DNA of 64,000 bases from Luzula sylvatica (lineage: Eukaryota; Streptophyta; Magnoliopsida; Poales; Juncaceae). A program made the position numbers and the translations under genes. The stretch lies in the NCBI GenBank assembly GCA_946800325.1, contig OX326960.1, positions 57,868,855 to 57,932,854 on the forward strand, read 5' to 3'. Below, piece by piece: positions 38,400 to 48,986 of the stretch (position 1 is the first letter of the stretch; every line of letters starts with the position of its first letter). The notes beneath the pieces are model-generated. The model was not told the origin of the DNA, searched no databases, and saw only the letters and a list, made by a program, of their open reading frames with translations.

Positions 38400-38789
38400 A
38401 ATGGCAGAATTTTGGGTCGGGGTCAATTTGGGTCGGGCCGACCCTATAGAGGCAATTGGGGCGGGATAGTATTGGGGCGGGCAGATGCAACGGCTTATTG
38501 GGGCGGGCATGGTTTGGGTCGGGCGGCTGCAAGACTCTATTGGGGCGGGCAGGGCTTTAGGGGCGGGCGGACTCTGAAACTAGGGACGGACCGACCCAAT
38601 AAAAGGGCGACCCAATGGTCTTGTAGGGGCGGTGGATGGCTATTGGGGCGGGCGGACCCAAAAATTCAAACTACCAGGGTCGGGCTGACCCTGTATTGAC
38701 TGACCCAAAAACGTTATTGGGTCATGCCGACCCAATAATAAGCAAATTTTAGGGGCGGCCCGACCCTAAAACTAAGATGTGTTGTAGTG
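38400..38789. repeat. CACTA subterminal repeats
   Basis: Repeated short units attggggcgggc, gggtcgggc and gacccaata occur in both orientations up to the terminus at 38789. Similar units occur near 34165-34260 at the other end. In CACTA elements such subterminal repeats are transposase binding sites. Confidence 0.8.
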
Positions 38790-39010
38790 GAACACCCCTA
38801 ATAAAGGTCACCTTGGCGATTTCCTCTTTGGTGGAAAAAATAAGGAGAATAACTACCATTTAACTTGTTAGATGAAGAGAAGGAAATAAAAAGGTTATGT
38901 ATTCATTGAATCTATTTGTGAGGGAAATTTTTATGTTCCAACATTTTCTCCATAAAGTCTCACGGGATGAATGCTTTTGTGATATCTATTGATAGCATTA
39001 TTGTTGGAAT

Positions 39011-39499
39011 TTTCATGTATCCAGTTTTGATTATTATTTCCTATTTCCTATTTGTGTTAATTGATTTATTGATTTATTTTAATTAATTATTTTATTGTTT
39101 TATGAAATATAACCTACAAGGTTTATTAAACATTGTAGTTAAAATATAACAAGATATCTTAATTTAAATGAGCAATCTTATTTCTTATAAAATGTTATAA
39201 TACGACAGATAAATATTTTTCTTTCATTCAACAAAAAGAACTCCTAAGACCAATTGCACCATACAGCCATAATACGACAGTGATTTGCCTCGGAAACTTT
39301 TCACAGTAAACCTATGCAGGTAAAAAATGGACATTTTGATTCCTTCTCTCCAGCCAAAATATAATGGTAACGATTTGTTTGCTTCTCTCCGGCCAAAATC
39401 AAAGGTGTTTCATGAAGTTATAAACAAACATACTATACGGACAGCTTGGATTTATGTTTTTGGAAATACACCTAGCATCGGTATAATTCTTCCAACATT
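39011..39499. other. intergenic DNA
   Basis: No gene was recognised. Two similar phrases (cttctctccagccaaaat and cttctctccggccaaaat, about 39340 and 39386) are a short local duplication. Confidence 0.4.
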
Positions 39500-39631
39500 G
39501 AATTGAGTATGAAGCACAAAAAATCATATATTGTGAGAGGTTGTGGGTTCGATTCTCACTAACAAAAAAAAAAAAAATTAGATATCAGTAACTAAAGCGA
39601 TCGTTTTTCGGATATCATTAAAAAAAAAAAA
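39500..39631 (+). mobile_element. SINE (tRNA-derived)
   Basis: It is flanked by an exact 12-bp repeat tcttccaacatt (39488-39499 and 39632-39643). It contains ggttgtgggttcgattctcac, a polymerase III B box (GGTTCGATTC), and the remains of an A box (gaattgagtatga). It has A-rich stretches in the middle and at the 3' end (taaaaaaaaaaa). It resembles the element at about 42790-42893. Confidence 0.8.
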
Positions 39632-39834
39632 TCTTCCAACATTCCAATAATGCTTCTCGTCACCCTCTCCTCATCAATTCTGGATTCTCTACGTACTTCT
39701 GCATGATGAAAAAATAATCTATATATACAAACTCAAAAAATATATGTATGTCTTTTACATTATGATAATCTTAATGAAAATAGGAACAATGGAGGATTTG
39801 GCAATACTTCAATATTGTACTTATGCCTATATGT

Positions 39835-40936
39835 TATGTTGCGCGGATACTTCTCGAGTACTTCCGGATACTTGTCGGATATTCCTAACCTATAAATCAT
39901 AGTTGTCAAAATTCCTATTCAAGTCTTAGAATCTTACGATTGTACGACTCTAACTCGGCAAAACGATTCAAGATGGACGTAAAATCTTAATTTGGTACAA
40001 TCCTGATAGAATCTCGATTCAAGACGTAACATATGGTAGAATCTTTTATATTTACAATTTTACTATTTCACTGTCACGACTCACAAAATATTTAATTTTT
40101 CAAGATAATTATGATACCAGATCTAATTAAGTAGATTGGAATACAAAATAAAATATTGACACATTGCAATATAAGGTAATATTACAACAATAAAATAGCT
40201 TGTTTTTTTTTTTCACAAATCTTCTTTATTTTATGTTTACTTAACTTATTTTTGTGTATATTATTTGTTTTATTTCACCTTATTTTATTAATCCGGATTT
40301 GAATTTAGTATAATATAGTACTATTTTGATTAATCCTTAATATTTTGGTTGATTGTGATTAACATTTGCATAGCTACGGACAATTAATTTTGTTGTTGTC
40401 TATTTATAATGTTTTGTTTATGATTACACTGATTAAAATGAAAAATATACTCTATCAATTAAGTTATATTTTTTTATTTAGAAAATCGTGCTCATTAGAA
40501 GTTTTCTAGTTAATATTCATTTGTCATAGAATCTTGCGATTCAAAATACGATTTTACGATCAGATTTGGTTCTACCCCTAATCGATTAATGGTAGAATCC
40601 CGATTCTGACAATTTTGATGTAAATAAATGTACTTGAAAAATAATAATAAAAATTTGAAATCGAAATAAATAATTAATACACATAAATAAATAACTAAAT
40701 ATAATAAATATTTTCTTAATATGAAGTTATTTATGTAAAAACAAACTTTTAATATAGTTTATGTCAATTCTATTATATAAAAATATTAAATATGTAAATT
40801 ATAATTAATAAAATAATAAAATATTATATGTAATAAACATATCGTATCTTATGTTTTTTTGAAAATTGTCGTATTGTCGTATTCGTATCATGCCAGATGT
40901 TATATCCGTATCCGTATCTGTATCTGGGTAACATGA
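39835..40936. mobile_element. nested MITE-like repeats with ggatac and gttgtcaaaa ends
   Basis: Outer arms are ttatgttgcgcggatac (39835) and gtatctgggtaacatga (about 40921-40937). An inner element with ends catagttgtcaaaattcc (about 39898) and gattctgacaattttgat (to about 40620) lies inside the outer left arm. Both are low-complexity families without genes. Target duplications were not settled, so boundaries are approximate. Confidence 0.45.
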
Positions 40937-41674
40937 TATTTTTGAACGTTTAATTTTATCTGATAAGTAATTATGAGAAAGTTATTTCATTGGTGCTATA
41001 TTTCCCACACTTCAAATCTAGCCTGCAATTTAATGCCTTTTACGATTTATAAATGCATGCAAGAATAGCTGCGTACAAGTAAAATGGAAAAAATTATAGG
41101 ACACAACAACGTGATAGATTAATGCCGTACCACCTCCTGACCCATACGTCACTGTAACTAGGTTTGCCATTTACTACAATATATTTAGTAAAGACAATTA
41201 TATAGTAATCACGAGTCACAAAAGAAGTAGATCGTAAGTATATAATTCACTATTACAGGGGTGGTCCTGACTCTGAGTCCTAATCTCAAATAAACTGCAA
41301 CATGCATAGTAGTATGGTATATATATTTAAAGAAATTCACATGATTTTTTTTTGTAAAAAAACAACTCAAGAACATGTAAATAAATAGCCAATGTCCTGT
41401 GTCCAATCAGGAACACTTACAAAACATTAAAATTAACCCTGAAAAACACGGAAAAAGATATGAATATTTCCGACGAAGACATAAAAACTCACACAACTCT
41501 GAACCACTTATTGGTGGACCCTAAACACACCCTATAAGTGATGGATCAAATCTAAAAATATTTCTCAAAATCAAATTTGGAAAAAATTTCAGAAAACAGC
41601 AACAATACACTATATGTCTAGTCGCCAGGATGATCCGTCCGGATAAAAAAAAGTTATGTATACAATTATATTAA
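40937..41674. other. intergenic DNA
   Basis: No gene or element recognised. Confidence 0.4.
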
Positions 41675-41761
41675 TGTGTGTGTGTGCGCGTGCGTGCGTG
41701 TGGGGGTGCGTTTGTGGGTGGGTGTGGGCGTGCGTGCGTGTGGGTGTTCGTGTGCGTTCGT

Positions 41762-41813
<52 letters not shown>

Positions 41814-41828
41814 CGTGCGTGTGTGTGG

Positions 41829-41861
<33 letters not shown>

Positions 41862-41940
41862 TGTGTGTGTGCGCGCGCACGCGCGTGCATGTGCGTGTGC
41901 GTGGGTGTGCGTGCGTGCGATTGTTTGTGTGTGTGTGGAC
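41675..41940. repeat. G/T-rich simple repeat with 38-nt G run
   Basis: The stretch mixes (TG)n, tgcg, gggtg and a (GA)n segment. At 41776-41813 it has an uninterrupted run of 38 G residues. It forms long open frames on both strands only because it lacks A/T-containing stop codons. They are not genes. Confidence 0.95.
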
Positions 41941-42787
41941 GAGAGAAAATAGATCATGTGTAAATATTGAATACTAACAGAAATATTTCTTAAACAACAA
42001 AATTGTGTAAATTGTGTGTGTCAAAAGAAAATTTAACAAAAAAATTCATATTCTTTTTCATGTGGACTTAACATTTACTATCAACCGTCTATTTTTAATC
42101 ATACGTTCTGAATTTAAAATGTCAGATATAATATGGCTTAAGAAGAGAACATGAAATTTGTTGTAAAATAATAACACAAAAATTATTGTAATGAATGAGA
42201 TCCAATCAAATTATAACATCCAATGGTTCGAAGGTCTTGAATGATTAAATATAAAATTAAGATATATGTTGAAACCACGTCACAAAATTTGATGGTCATT
42301 AATCTTAAATATTCTTGATTATGTAGATTCATGAGAGAATTTAAAGATACGTACAAAATAAGAGGATAAGTTTAAATTAATAGCGAACAACACAATACAA
42401 AGGAAATCTAGATAAAACACTAATTTTATCTCACAACTTCGATTTTTATAAGAAATTCGCATGAAGGTAGTTATAATACAAACAACTTCTTTTTGTAATT
42501 TAGAAATTGCATACCTATGAATATTTCTCATATGTTATATTTGATAATAATGTATTTCCCTTATTCACGTTTGGAATATTTTATGAGCTATAGAAAATGT
42601 TTTTCATTTGATTTATCTTAATTAGTAGTTTTTTTTTTGTAAGATAATCAAGAAAATTTCAAAACGGTATGGATGATCTACAAAATTTTACTAATTATAT
42701 TTGTTACCATTCGGTCGAGAGTTTTAGGATATCCTGAAATATATATCATTATTTGATTTGAGAATTCGCTTCAAAAAAATGCAGGGC
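41941..42787. other. intergenic DNA
   Basis: A/T-rich, with no gene recognised. Confidence 0.4.
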
Positions 42788-42893
42788 TTGGCCAATGAAT
42801 CAATAGCCCAGTTGATTGAGTATGAGACACACAAAAAAACATATGTTGTGAGAGATTGTAAATTTAAATCTCATTGACATCAATAAACGAAAA
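42788..42893 (+). mobile_element. SINE (tRNA-derived), diverged
   Basis: tagcccagttgattgagtatgagacac matches a polymerase III A box (TRGCNNAGTNGG-like). gagattgtaaatttaaatctcattgac occupies the B-box position but is degraded. The stretch between them matches the SINE at 39500-39631. No target duplication is evident. Confidence 0.5.
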
Positions 42894-43364
42894 ATCACGA
42901 AGCCTTCTCCATTTACTCGTTTTTTGTTAAACAAAAGAAAATACGAGGCATGCTATTTTATTTTAATTTGTTTTTAGGTAGTAGTGCGTTTTTGTATGAA
43001 TTCGTGTTTATCATATAATATTATTATTAAAATAATTTATAATGTAATGTTAAAAATATATATTATAACTTTGTTTTTTTTTAATATTATGACAACATAG
43101 GGATTGGATGCTGAACTTTAACAATCAAGTCACAGAAATAGCCGCTATTGCGATTTTTTGGACATATAGTATGAAAAGCTCATTTTGTAAGAATAACTAG
43201 CAAGTTCTGCAATTTGCAAATCTAGCTGTTTTGCCAGAGGACCTGGCAAAAGAGGTTAGAGGTTGATTTTGGTTATTAAGAGGGGTGAATTTTTATTAAA
43301 TAGTGGCGAGGAATACAAATCCTGGATTTGACTTCTTTCGCCAGACCCTCTGGCGAAAGTAGAA

Positions 43365-44009
43365 ATGCATACATTTATCAGTACTTTTGTGAGTCCCGAG
43401 GATTTGGTATTAACTCTCTTGTGTTGGTCACGTACTTTTAAATTACTATATTCTCCAAAGAAATAGATTCTTATTTCATGTGTTATATGGCAACAAAAAT
43501 TTATCATACAATATATGTTATTTATTTTTCTTTCTTTTAAATTGAACAACGCTTACCTATGCATTTCTTTCCTAATTGGACACTTGGACTTCATGAAATT
43601 AAACCGAAAGGCCCGTGCAATGTAAAATGGGAAGTGAAAGGCCTGAAAATCGCAATTGTAGATGTCATGACATAATCGCAATTGTAAAATGGGAAGTGAA
43701 AGGCCCGAAAGTTTGTGCTTATAAAAGGATGGACCGATTTTGTACGTGGCCATGACGTAAAAGAAAACTACATTTTTGTCTTCAATTATCTGGGTAATTT
43801 AATTTTTGATATCGCAATTGTAGATGTCATGACATTTCTGGCATGATATTATCTAGATAGATTTTGATTTTTAAGTTTAGCTTATTTTGGTACATTTTGG
43901 TATTTACGTCATGATATTAACTGGATACATGTGATATTTTTGTTTTCTATTTAGTTTATAAACTTACCAAACTAAGTAGCTATGAAAATTGTGTTTGACA
44001 TGTGAAAGA
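43365..44009. other. interior of the large TIR element
   Basis: No coding domain was recognised. A short duplication, tcgcaattgtagatgtcatgac, occurs at about 43650 and 43812. Confidence 0.4.
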
Positions 44010-45030
44010 TGTTGGTTCAAATTTCCGGTTGTTTGATTATCTCAAAACAATGTCGATATTACTAACAAAATCTATCGAGAATGGTACGTAGAATCGCAAA
44101 GAAGGCGAAGAATCGCAAAGAAATGGTTCAAATGGTATGTAGAATGGCGAAGAATGCAATAAGAAGGCGAAGAATCGCAAAGAAGAACAAGACGTCGAAG
44201 GCGAAGAATCGCAAAGAAGAATCGCAAAGAAATGGTTCAATTTCCGGTTGTTTGATTATTTTGGTACATTTTACTAATATTGTTTCTTATGATACATAGG
44301 TACAAAATGCAATAAGAAGGCGAAGAATCGCAAAGAAGAACAAGACGTCGAAGAATCGCAAATAAGATCAAGACGTCGAAGAATCGCAAAGAAGATCAAG
44401 ACGTAGAAGAATCACGGAATCAAGAGATCGAAGATTCCGCAAGTTGGGATATCAATCTAATCACCAAAACACACTATAGGTATCCCTAAACTTGTTTATG
44501 TATGATTAAGCTCAAAATAAAAGTCAAATAAATATATTCGAAATCCTGAATTAATATAAATGGCTGAAATAAGGATGTCCGTTACAACGGAACCCAGTGT
44601 CCGTTATAACGGATATGCTCATCCTATTCAAGAACGAAAAACACAGCATAGTCCGTTACAACGGATTAACCAATCCGTTATAACGGACTTGAGCAAAGTG
44701 TTGTAACGGAATAATGTACGTTACAACGCTAATTAAATTCAAACTTGAAGGATGTCACAGAAGAATGTCCGTTGTAACGAACATATATGTCCGTTATAAC
44801 GGACATGGAACTCACTTCGGTTGTAACGGACATGGAACTCTTCTCTTCATGTCCGTTGTAACGGATTAACCAATCCGTTATAACGGAATACCTTATAGCG
44901 TTGTAACGGAGTACTCTCCGTCATAACGAGAATTAAATTCAAACTGAAGTGAAGTCCCAGTATGATGTCCGTTGGAACGGACATGAGAGTCCGTTGCAAC
45001 GAACTACCTAACACAGACTTTCGTTATAAC

Positions 45031-46067
45031 TGAAGGAAATACAGTTTCAGGATCAACCGTAAAAGTGTACACAAGGATAAACGAATGTAGTCGTACATTC
45101 GTGGCCATAACTGTCAGTGGGAAAATCCGATTTGAATGGTTCAAATTGGGTTAGATAGATAATTAGATTATCTATAACCTTCATGTAGAAATATATTTCA
45201 TATGAACCAAGTATCAGTGTCGTTTATGTGAAATACCGAAAGGGTGTAACAGTATGACATACAGTTAGTAAAACAGTCATAACTTTTGCATACGAACTAC
45301 AATTGGGCTGGGCCAAATTGGGTTGTGTAGATAATGAGATTATCTACAACTTTTGTGTTGGTTGATTTTCTGTCAGAGAAATTTATCAATTTCGTCTGGA
45401 CAGAATACTGACCAGGTTAATGCAGTTTTCTGTGTGAGAGGGTGTATATTGGATATACATGCCTTTTGGCTAATCCTGATCCTATTAGGTATAAATAGGA
45501 TATTTTCTCTCTCCTCACTAAATGGAATTCTACAGAATTATTCTGCCCAATACACAAGAGAAAAGAGCCAATTCAGATTTGGTCTTTTGTGAGTGAAAAA
45601 GGTGCGAAGTGAGAGAAATCGAGAAAGGAGTTTCTCGAGTAATAGAGAATCGATTAGATCAAGCAAGTTCGCCGGTGCATCGTCTAGGCAGGTGCATCCG
45701 CGACCGTCGTCTTACGAATCAACGTGGATACAAGTAGAGGAACGACGTTTGTGGTTCTTCGATTGTGATCGACTCGAGCAAGAAAGACGGTGGAAACGCT
45801 TGGACGCACGAGGACGAAGTCGAGTGAACCGGCGTAGCAAACGATTGGTGAATGACGCGTGGTATGGGACGCGCGGATTGTCACCAACGTGACAGGAAAT
45901 AGAAGGCGGCGATCAACCCTTCGTATGCCATCAATTTGGCACTGGTATAGATCTATCCTTCTAATTGCATCGTACTCTCGAAGTCGTGGCGTGATCTCGG
46001 TAATCGGGGAATCGGACCGGGCCTTCATTCCGCTGCGCGGGCCCGGGGTCGAGGATATTCCTCAACA
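45031..46067 (+). mobile_element. solo LTR, family B, long form
   Basis: A 1037-bp LTR starting TGAAGGAAATACAG and ending ..CCTCAACA, flanked by exact 5-bp repeats ataac (45026-45030 and 46068-46072). The insertion point is inside a TCCGTTATAACGGA-type palindrome of the surrounding family A LTR. A TATA box, gtataaatagg, lies at about 45489. The U3 contains two diverged tandem copies of a segment of roughly 190 bp (cataacttt..caaattggg..gattatct). The 3' part has gtgcatcgtctaggcaggtg and gcgcgggcccggggtc. Confidence 0.92.
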
Positions 46068-46695
46068 ATAACGGACATACATTCCGTTGTAACGGACTGT
46101 GAAAAAATTCGAATATAACAGCCATAACGGCTAATTTGACTTATGGTCCGTTGTAACGGACATGCAGTTCCGTTGTAACGGACTATGCAGAAAGTGCAAG
46201 TTCTGGGAAGAGTCTATGTGTTCTATAAATAGAACTCTTCCCTCATTCTCTCTCCCAATTTGATAATCTTATTTTCCACTTTGAAAAGAGAGAATACTTG
46301 CAAAATACTTTGAGCTCATAATCATCTAAACCTTCTTAGTGATTATTTCCTTCCATCCCTCCATCAAATACGATTCCCAACTTACGTGACCGATCACGTT
46401 TAGTTCGTATTAGATTTGTAATAGGCTAGCATCAAGAGTGTAAAGCCCGCTAGAGATTGATAGAAAAACGTGTAAATCAATCTCGGCAAAACCTTGTAAG
46501 AGTGATTTGGGAATTCAATCGAAAGCCGAAAAAGGCGCAAGGCATCCCCGGAGACGTAGGTACTTGTATTCAATCGAATCGGTCGATTGAGCAAGTAGAC
46601 GGTGAGTTAAAGCTACAAAGCAACCACCTACCGAACTCCGTTATCAAACATCGCGTGTTCAAATTGTTCAGTATCTTCTTAATTTCAATTATATC

Positions 46696-48184
46696 TGTTG
46701 GTTCAAATTTCCTATTGTTTGATTATCTCAAATACAATGTCGATACTACTAACGAAATCTAGCAAGATAGGTACAAAATGAAAGGATCAATCAAGAATAA
46801 CAAGAATCAAAGACGTCGAAGAATCATGGATAAAATCAAGACGCACATAAATCAAGTCGTTGAAGAATTGCGAAGAAGATCAAGACATAGAAGATTCCGC
46901 AAGTTGGGATAGCTACCTAATCATCAATACAATATATAGGTATCTCTAAACTTGTTTAAAAGATTAAACTCAATGAAAAAGTACTTGAATTCAATTAAAA
47001 AGTCTGAAATCAGTATGTCCGTTGCAACGGAATTCCAGTCCGTTGTAACGGAACTACTCGATTTATTCAACATGGGAAATAACAGTATAGTCCATTGCAA
47101 CGTAATCACCAATACGTTGTAACGGACATGTACGTTGTAACGGATATCTAGTTCCGTTGCAACGTTATTTTATTTCCAATGAGGAAGCCTGTCACAGAAG
47201 AATGTCCGTTGGAACGGACATTAACGTCCGTTGTAACGGACATCAAGGCTTCACTTCAGTATAAACTCACACATAAGTCCGTTGCAACGGATTAACCAAT
47301 CCGTTGTAACGGAATCCCTCACCACGTTGTAACGGAAAACTCTCCGTTGCAACGGGAATTAAAACCAAAGCTGAAGTGTTGTCTCAGTAGAATGTCCGTT
47401 GTAACGGACTAAAGTCCGTGTCAACGGACTAGTAAACACAGAGTTCCGTTGTAACGGACTAAGTTACGTTACAACGGACTGTGCAATAAATTCAAGTAAG
47501 ACAGCCTCCAACGGCTAGTTTTTGAATAACTCCGTTGCAACGGACAATATTTCCGTTGCAACGGACAATATTTCCGTTGCAACGGACTATTCAGAATAAG
47601 CAAGTGAGGGAAGGGACTATGTGTTCTATAAATAGAACCCTTCCCTCATTCTCTCTCCTCACTTCACCTATCCAAATTATAACTTTAAAAGAGAGAAACC
47701 TTGCTATACCATTGAGCTAAACAATCTTCTAAACCATTCTTAGAGATTAGATTTCCCTCCACATCCTCCAAATACTATTCCCAACTTGCGTGACCGATCA
47801 CGTTTAGTTAGTATTTAGAAATTGTAATAGGCTAGTACCAAGAGTGTAAAGCCCGCTATAGATCGATAGAAAACGTGTAAATCGATCTAGGCAAAACCTT
47901 GTACGAGTGAGTTGGAATTCAATCGAACGCCGAAAAGGCACAAGGCATTCCCGGAGACGTAGGTACTCGCAATTAATTGAATCGGTCAATTAAGCGAGTA
48001 AAGGGTGAGTTAAAGCACAAAGCAACCACCTACCGAACTCCGTAATAAACATCGTGTGTTCGGTATTTTCATTTCATTATTACTTAAATTTATATTCCGC
48101 ACTAAATTAGAATTTGTATACCTAGTCGAAAAATTGCCCACTAGGTTACCTATTCACCCCCCTCTAGGTTAGAATTAACCAACA
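46696..48184 (+). mobile_element. solo LTR, family A, inner copy
   Basis: A 1489-bp LTR with exact 5-bp flanks atatc (46691-46695 and 48185-48189), inserted near the 3' end of the outer family A LTR. It carries TCCGTTGCAACGGA and TCCGTTGTAACGGA palindromes (47015-47590), a TATA box ctataaatagaaccc (about 47625) and inverted arms cgcaagttgggatag (46898) and ctattcccaacttgcg (47775). The 3' end matches the other copies. Confidence 0.92.
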
Positions 48185-48480
48185 ATATCATTTTAGATTC
48201 CGCACTAATTTAGAATCGGTATACCATAGTCGAAAATTATACACTAGGATTACCTATTCACCCCCCTCTAGGTTAGAATTAACCAACAAAAAATTGAACA
48301 CACTTGAACATAACGAACGTAAACATAAACTACAAAATAATTTAATTCAACCTGAAATAAAATACAACAAAAAACTAACACCAAACAAACACTATCTACT
48401 TGAAAATTTAAAAATATAACAAAAAGATAAAACAACACATAAACAATCACTAACAAGATGAAATAACAATGAAACAAATA

Positions 48481-48970
48481 CTAACACATTATTGGCTCCT
48501 TGGATAATAAAAAAAATGTGTTGCCTTCATTCTCGAAATAATCGACATATCTTTTAACTGGCTTCCCTAAAACGTCAAGATATATACGTCTTGACTTGTA
48601 CGGGGTTTCACAAATATCAATTTTCAAACCCATTTGCACGAACGCTTCATGCATCGTATGCAAAAGCATAATCTTCCTTTCTAGCGGAACTCCTTGTTGG
48701 AATCATATATCGATATACATATCTGACAAAGTACACTCACTGCACATGAAGTCGTACATTTTTTTAATAATTATTTCCCAACGTATCTTACAATAAGAGA
48801 AAAATTGGATGACCTCCTCTATATTTGTGTACGCATCGATCTCCCACCGGTAACGTTTCTATGAAAATGAAATAGAAAAAAACTTCATAATACAAAACAC
48901 AACTTTGAATATAAGTTGTTTAAACATACACGAGATTGATCGAAAACTTTGATTTGTTCTTCCGGACACT
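48481..48970 (-). pseudogene. unidentified transposon-type coding remnant
   Basis: Minus-strand text reads as protein-like from about 48970 to 48481 with one or two breaks. It includes KRYRWEIDAYTNIEEVIQFF and, in the 62-codon open part, MGLKIDICETPYKSRRIYLDV followed by GKPVKRYVDYFENEGNTFFLL. I do not recognise the family. It lies inside the large TIR element and is cut off by the family B LTR at 48987, so it is probably part of that element's own gene. Confidence 0.35.
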
Positions 48971-48986
48971 TGTCATCCCAATCTAG

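Larger units (their letters stand above)
34155..38789 (-). mobile_element. CACTA (En/Spm) element, defective
   Basis: Termini are CACTACAACA (34155) and TGTTGTAGTG (to 38789), flanked by the 3-bp repeat gaa (34152-34154 and 38790-38792), all typical of CACTA. Both subterminal regions carry repeats built on ggggcgggc, gggtcgggc and gaccc, densest at 38400-38780. The transposase gene is reduced to its 5' portion on the minus strand and is split by a solo LTR. 36497-38160 is A/T-rich DNA without genes. Confidence 0.92.
33677..38800. mobile_element. hAT-type MITE with accgaa repeats, split by a CACTA element
   Basis: Ends are TAGGGGTGTTCATTCGG and ..GAACACCCCTA, with exact 8-bp flanks ataaaggt (33669-33676 and 38801-38808). 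Without the CACTA insertion it would be about 486 bp. Subterminal regions are arrays of accgaaccgaac and its complement, and the centre is A/T-rich. It inserted inside the LINE reverse transcriptase reading frame. A related element lies at 54067-54578. Confidence 0.85.
32530..39010 (-). pseudogene. broken L1-type LINE (reverse transcriptase), split by a nested hAT/CACTA block
   Basis: Minus-strand fragments of one non-LTR retrotransposon occur in order. At 38809-39010 is the RT palm start, like DITKAF..P..DFMEKML, running up to RGNRQGD. At 33600-33668 is PLLFNIEIDALQEII, the continuation of the same RQGDPLSPLLF block. At 33164-33595 are YADGTLFF (YADD box with D changed to G), the FQEITGQQINRRKTNF thumb motif and IKYLGIPL. 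At 32534-32680 is the zinc-binding RT tail CPLYNGDIKTAPHVFQEC. The first two fragments are separated by the hAT MITE 33677-38800. Frame changes, stops and the lost aspartate make it inactive. Confidence 0.85.
44010..48288 (+). mobile_element. solo LTR, family A, outer copy (contains two further solo LTRs)
   Basis: It begins TGTTGGTTCAAATTTCC and ends ..AGAATTAACCAACA at 48288, with flanks aaaga (44005-44009) and aaaaa, one mismatch. Without the nested LTRs at 45031-46067 and 46696-48184 its length is about 1.74 kb. The U3 has repeated gaagaatcgcaaagaag phrases (44090-44420) and a cluster of TCCGTTRYAACGGA palindromes (44578-45030, resuming at 46072). A TATA box, ctataaatagaac, lies at about 46222. 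The 3' end has tacctattcacccccctctagg. No retroelement body is attached. Confidence 0.85.

Noticed and set aside
38160..38699. Frames of 62-105 codons near the CACTA right end
   Set aside because: They are made of ggggcgggc subterminal repeats, which are binding-site arrays and not coding sequence.
41656..41977. Overlapping open frames of 69-115 codons on both strands
   Set aside because: They arise from G/T-rich simple repeat lacking stop codons, and the translations are only repeats of a few residues.
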